A stretch of DNA of 64,000 nucleotides from UBA1181 sp045639525 (GTDB lineage Bacteria > Bacteroidota > Bacteroidia > Bacteroidales > Paludibacteraceae). The stretch covers positions 1 through 64,000 of the forward strand of contig JAZUDI010000044.1 in NCBI GenBank assembly GCA_045639525.1. The letters run 5' to 3'. This document shows positions 63,191 through 64,000 of this stretch, piece by piece; positions within the stretch are counted from its first letter, which is position 1; every line of letters begins with the position of its first letter. Below the pieces are notes generated by a model that saw only the letters and a list, made by a program, of their open reading frames with translations, was not told the DNA's origin and searched no databases. The position numbers were made by a program, and so were the translations under genes.

Positions 63191-64000
63191 TTATTTCCCT
63201 TGCCAAATGGTGACCTTCTTCCGTAATAGAAGGACAACCCCTATGGTCATGATGAGCGAAACGACGCTTGCCATGACCATTGTTTTTGTGTCGAACCCTT
63301 CCATCGAGGCGCTCTCTGTCTTCAATGCTTCTTGGGCGCCATACACGTAAGCGTAAATGATGACGACCGCGTTGTTCATTAAATGGCATACGATGTTGAC
63401 GATCAGGCTCTTGCTGTAAAAAAAGAGATAGCCTAACAATGCACCCAATAGCAAACGAGGGAAGAATCCGAAGAATTGTAAGTGAATGGCGCTGAAAAGG
63501 AACGCCGCCACCCATATCGCCACATGCTCGTTGGTGATTTTTTGTAGATGCTGCTGAATGTAACCTCTAAACATTAACTCCTCCCCGACGGCGGGAATAA
63601 GGGCGATGATGAAGAGGTTGGAGAGTAAACCGCCTATGGTGTGCGTGTCTAAAAATTGGAGCGTCAAGTCCGCCGCTTTGTTTTCGGAGGCCCTCATCCA
63701 CTCTTCTATCCCCTTCATGAATTCGGGAAGTCGCATTCCCTCGTTTAAGTAGCTGATTGTGTTGATGAAAGGTGCGAAGAGAAACATGGCGAGTAATCCT
63801 AATCCCAGGATGCGGGGATCAACCATCTTCCATTTCAAAAGGTCGGAAGGGGATTTCTCCGTAAGGTAGATGGTGAGCAACGGTGTGGCGATGAATATGC
63901 CCGCCGATCCGAACATCTGCATGACCTTTAGTGCGGAGGTGCTTTGAACCGACAAGTGCGCAATTTTGACAATCAACGTCGCGAGGACGGAGAAGGTTGA
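63191..64000 (-). CDS. CPBP-family intramembrane protease, N-terminus cut by window edge
   Basis: At least 269 residues visible; the frame stays open to base 64000, and the only internal start candidate is a TTG at 63976, so the true start lies outside. Multi-pass membrane protein with the CPBP/Abi glutamic protease motifs: PAVGEELMFRGYIQQHL (EExxxR), then FLFSAIHLQFFGFFPRLLLG (FxxxH) and the last HLMNNAVVII. Bacterial members are glutamic-type membrane proteases of mostly unknown substrate; CAAX processing is not implied. The stop abuts folE. Confidence 0.85.
   Translation of the reverse strand, partial: STFSVLATLIVKIAHLSVQSTSALKVMQMFGSAGIFIATPLLTIYLTEKSPSDLLKWKMVDPRILGLGLLAMFLFAPFINTISYLNEGMRLPEFMKGIEEWMRASENKAADLTLQFLDTHTIGGLLSNLFIIALIPAVGEELMFRGYIQQHLQKITNEHVAIWVAAFLFSAIHLQFFGFFPRLLLGALLGYLFFYSKSLIVNIVCHLMNNAVVIIYAYVYGAQEALKTESASMEGFDTKTMVMASVVSLIMTIGVVLLLRKKVTIWQGK

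Overview
The window is chromosomal DNA from a member of the Bacteroidota, most likely order Bacteroidales. This rests on: promoters of the Bacteroidota form (TTTG, 19-21 bases, TAnnTTTG) with no Shine-Dalgarno signals; several secreted proteins ending in type IX secretion system (T9SS) type A sorting domains; an Lnb-type lipoprotein acyltransferase; a carboxyspermidine-type polyamine dehydrogenase; a short MenE; a B12-dependent ribonucleotide reductase; and DUF5723 and DUF4197 proteins. No rRNA or tRNA gene and no CRISPR array were seen. Genus and species cannot be told from this sequence alone.

Layout. 1-570: the 3' end of an IS5-like transposase, its terminator, and an AT-rich leader. 570-3244: ammonium operon (outer-membrane barrel, P-II, AmtB). 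3.3-7.3 kb: AAA-ATPase/nuclease, PrsW-like protease, polyamine dehydrogenase. 7.5-22.7 kb: secreted-protein region with two paralogous T9SS cargo proteins (the first with the codon bias of a very highly expressed gene), a 3342-residue repeat adhesin with a T9SS tail, and an OmpA-like barrel protein directly behind it. 22.8-26.8 kb: NfnA/NfnB flavoenzyme pair and, convergent, DnaB. 27-32.6 kb: CrtI-like oxidoreductase, acyltransferase, NrdJ. 32.7-41.2 kb: WcaJ-type sugar transferase, then SecA-Lgt-NagB-phosphohexomutase. 41.2-51.7 kb: a two-module Cys-Tyr-x-x-Met-Phe repeat protein, a second acyltransferase, DUF4197, Rpn-type nuclease, BASS-type transporter, HisS, and a lipoprotein/DUF5723 pair. 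51.9-55.8 kb: PhoH-PurC and RecF-DciA-thioesterase. 55.9-58.9 kb: a 106-residue protein that is almost only a T9SS tail, Lnb, two overlapping tiny lipoproteins, GapA. 58.9-64 kb: MenE, TonB receptor, SPOR protein, FolE, and a CPBP protease cut by the window edge.

How it fits together. Housekeeping functions (replication and repair, protein export and lipoprotein maturation, glycolysis and hexosamine, folate, purine, menaquinone) are interleaved with an envelope programme. SecA, Lgt and Lnb handle export and lipidation; the T9SS cargoes, giant adhesin, OmpA-like partner and repeat protein build the cell surface. No T9SS machinery gene (porK-N, sprA and so on) lies in the window, so T9SS dependence is inferred from the tails. 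The strongest candidates for something undescribed are the 7.5-22.7 kb block (abundant cargo plus low-bias paralog plus adhesin/OmpA pair), the stand-alone T9SS tail protein, and the overlapping micro-lipoproteins before gapA.
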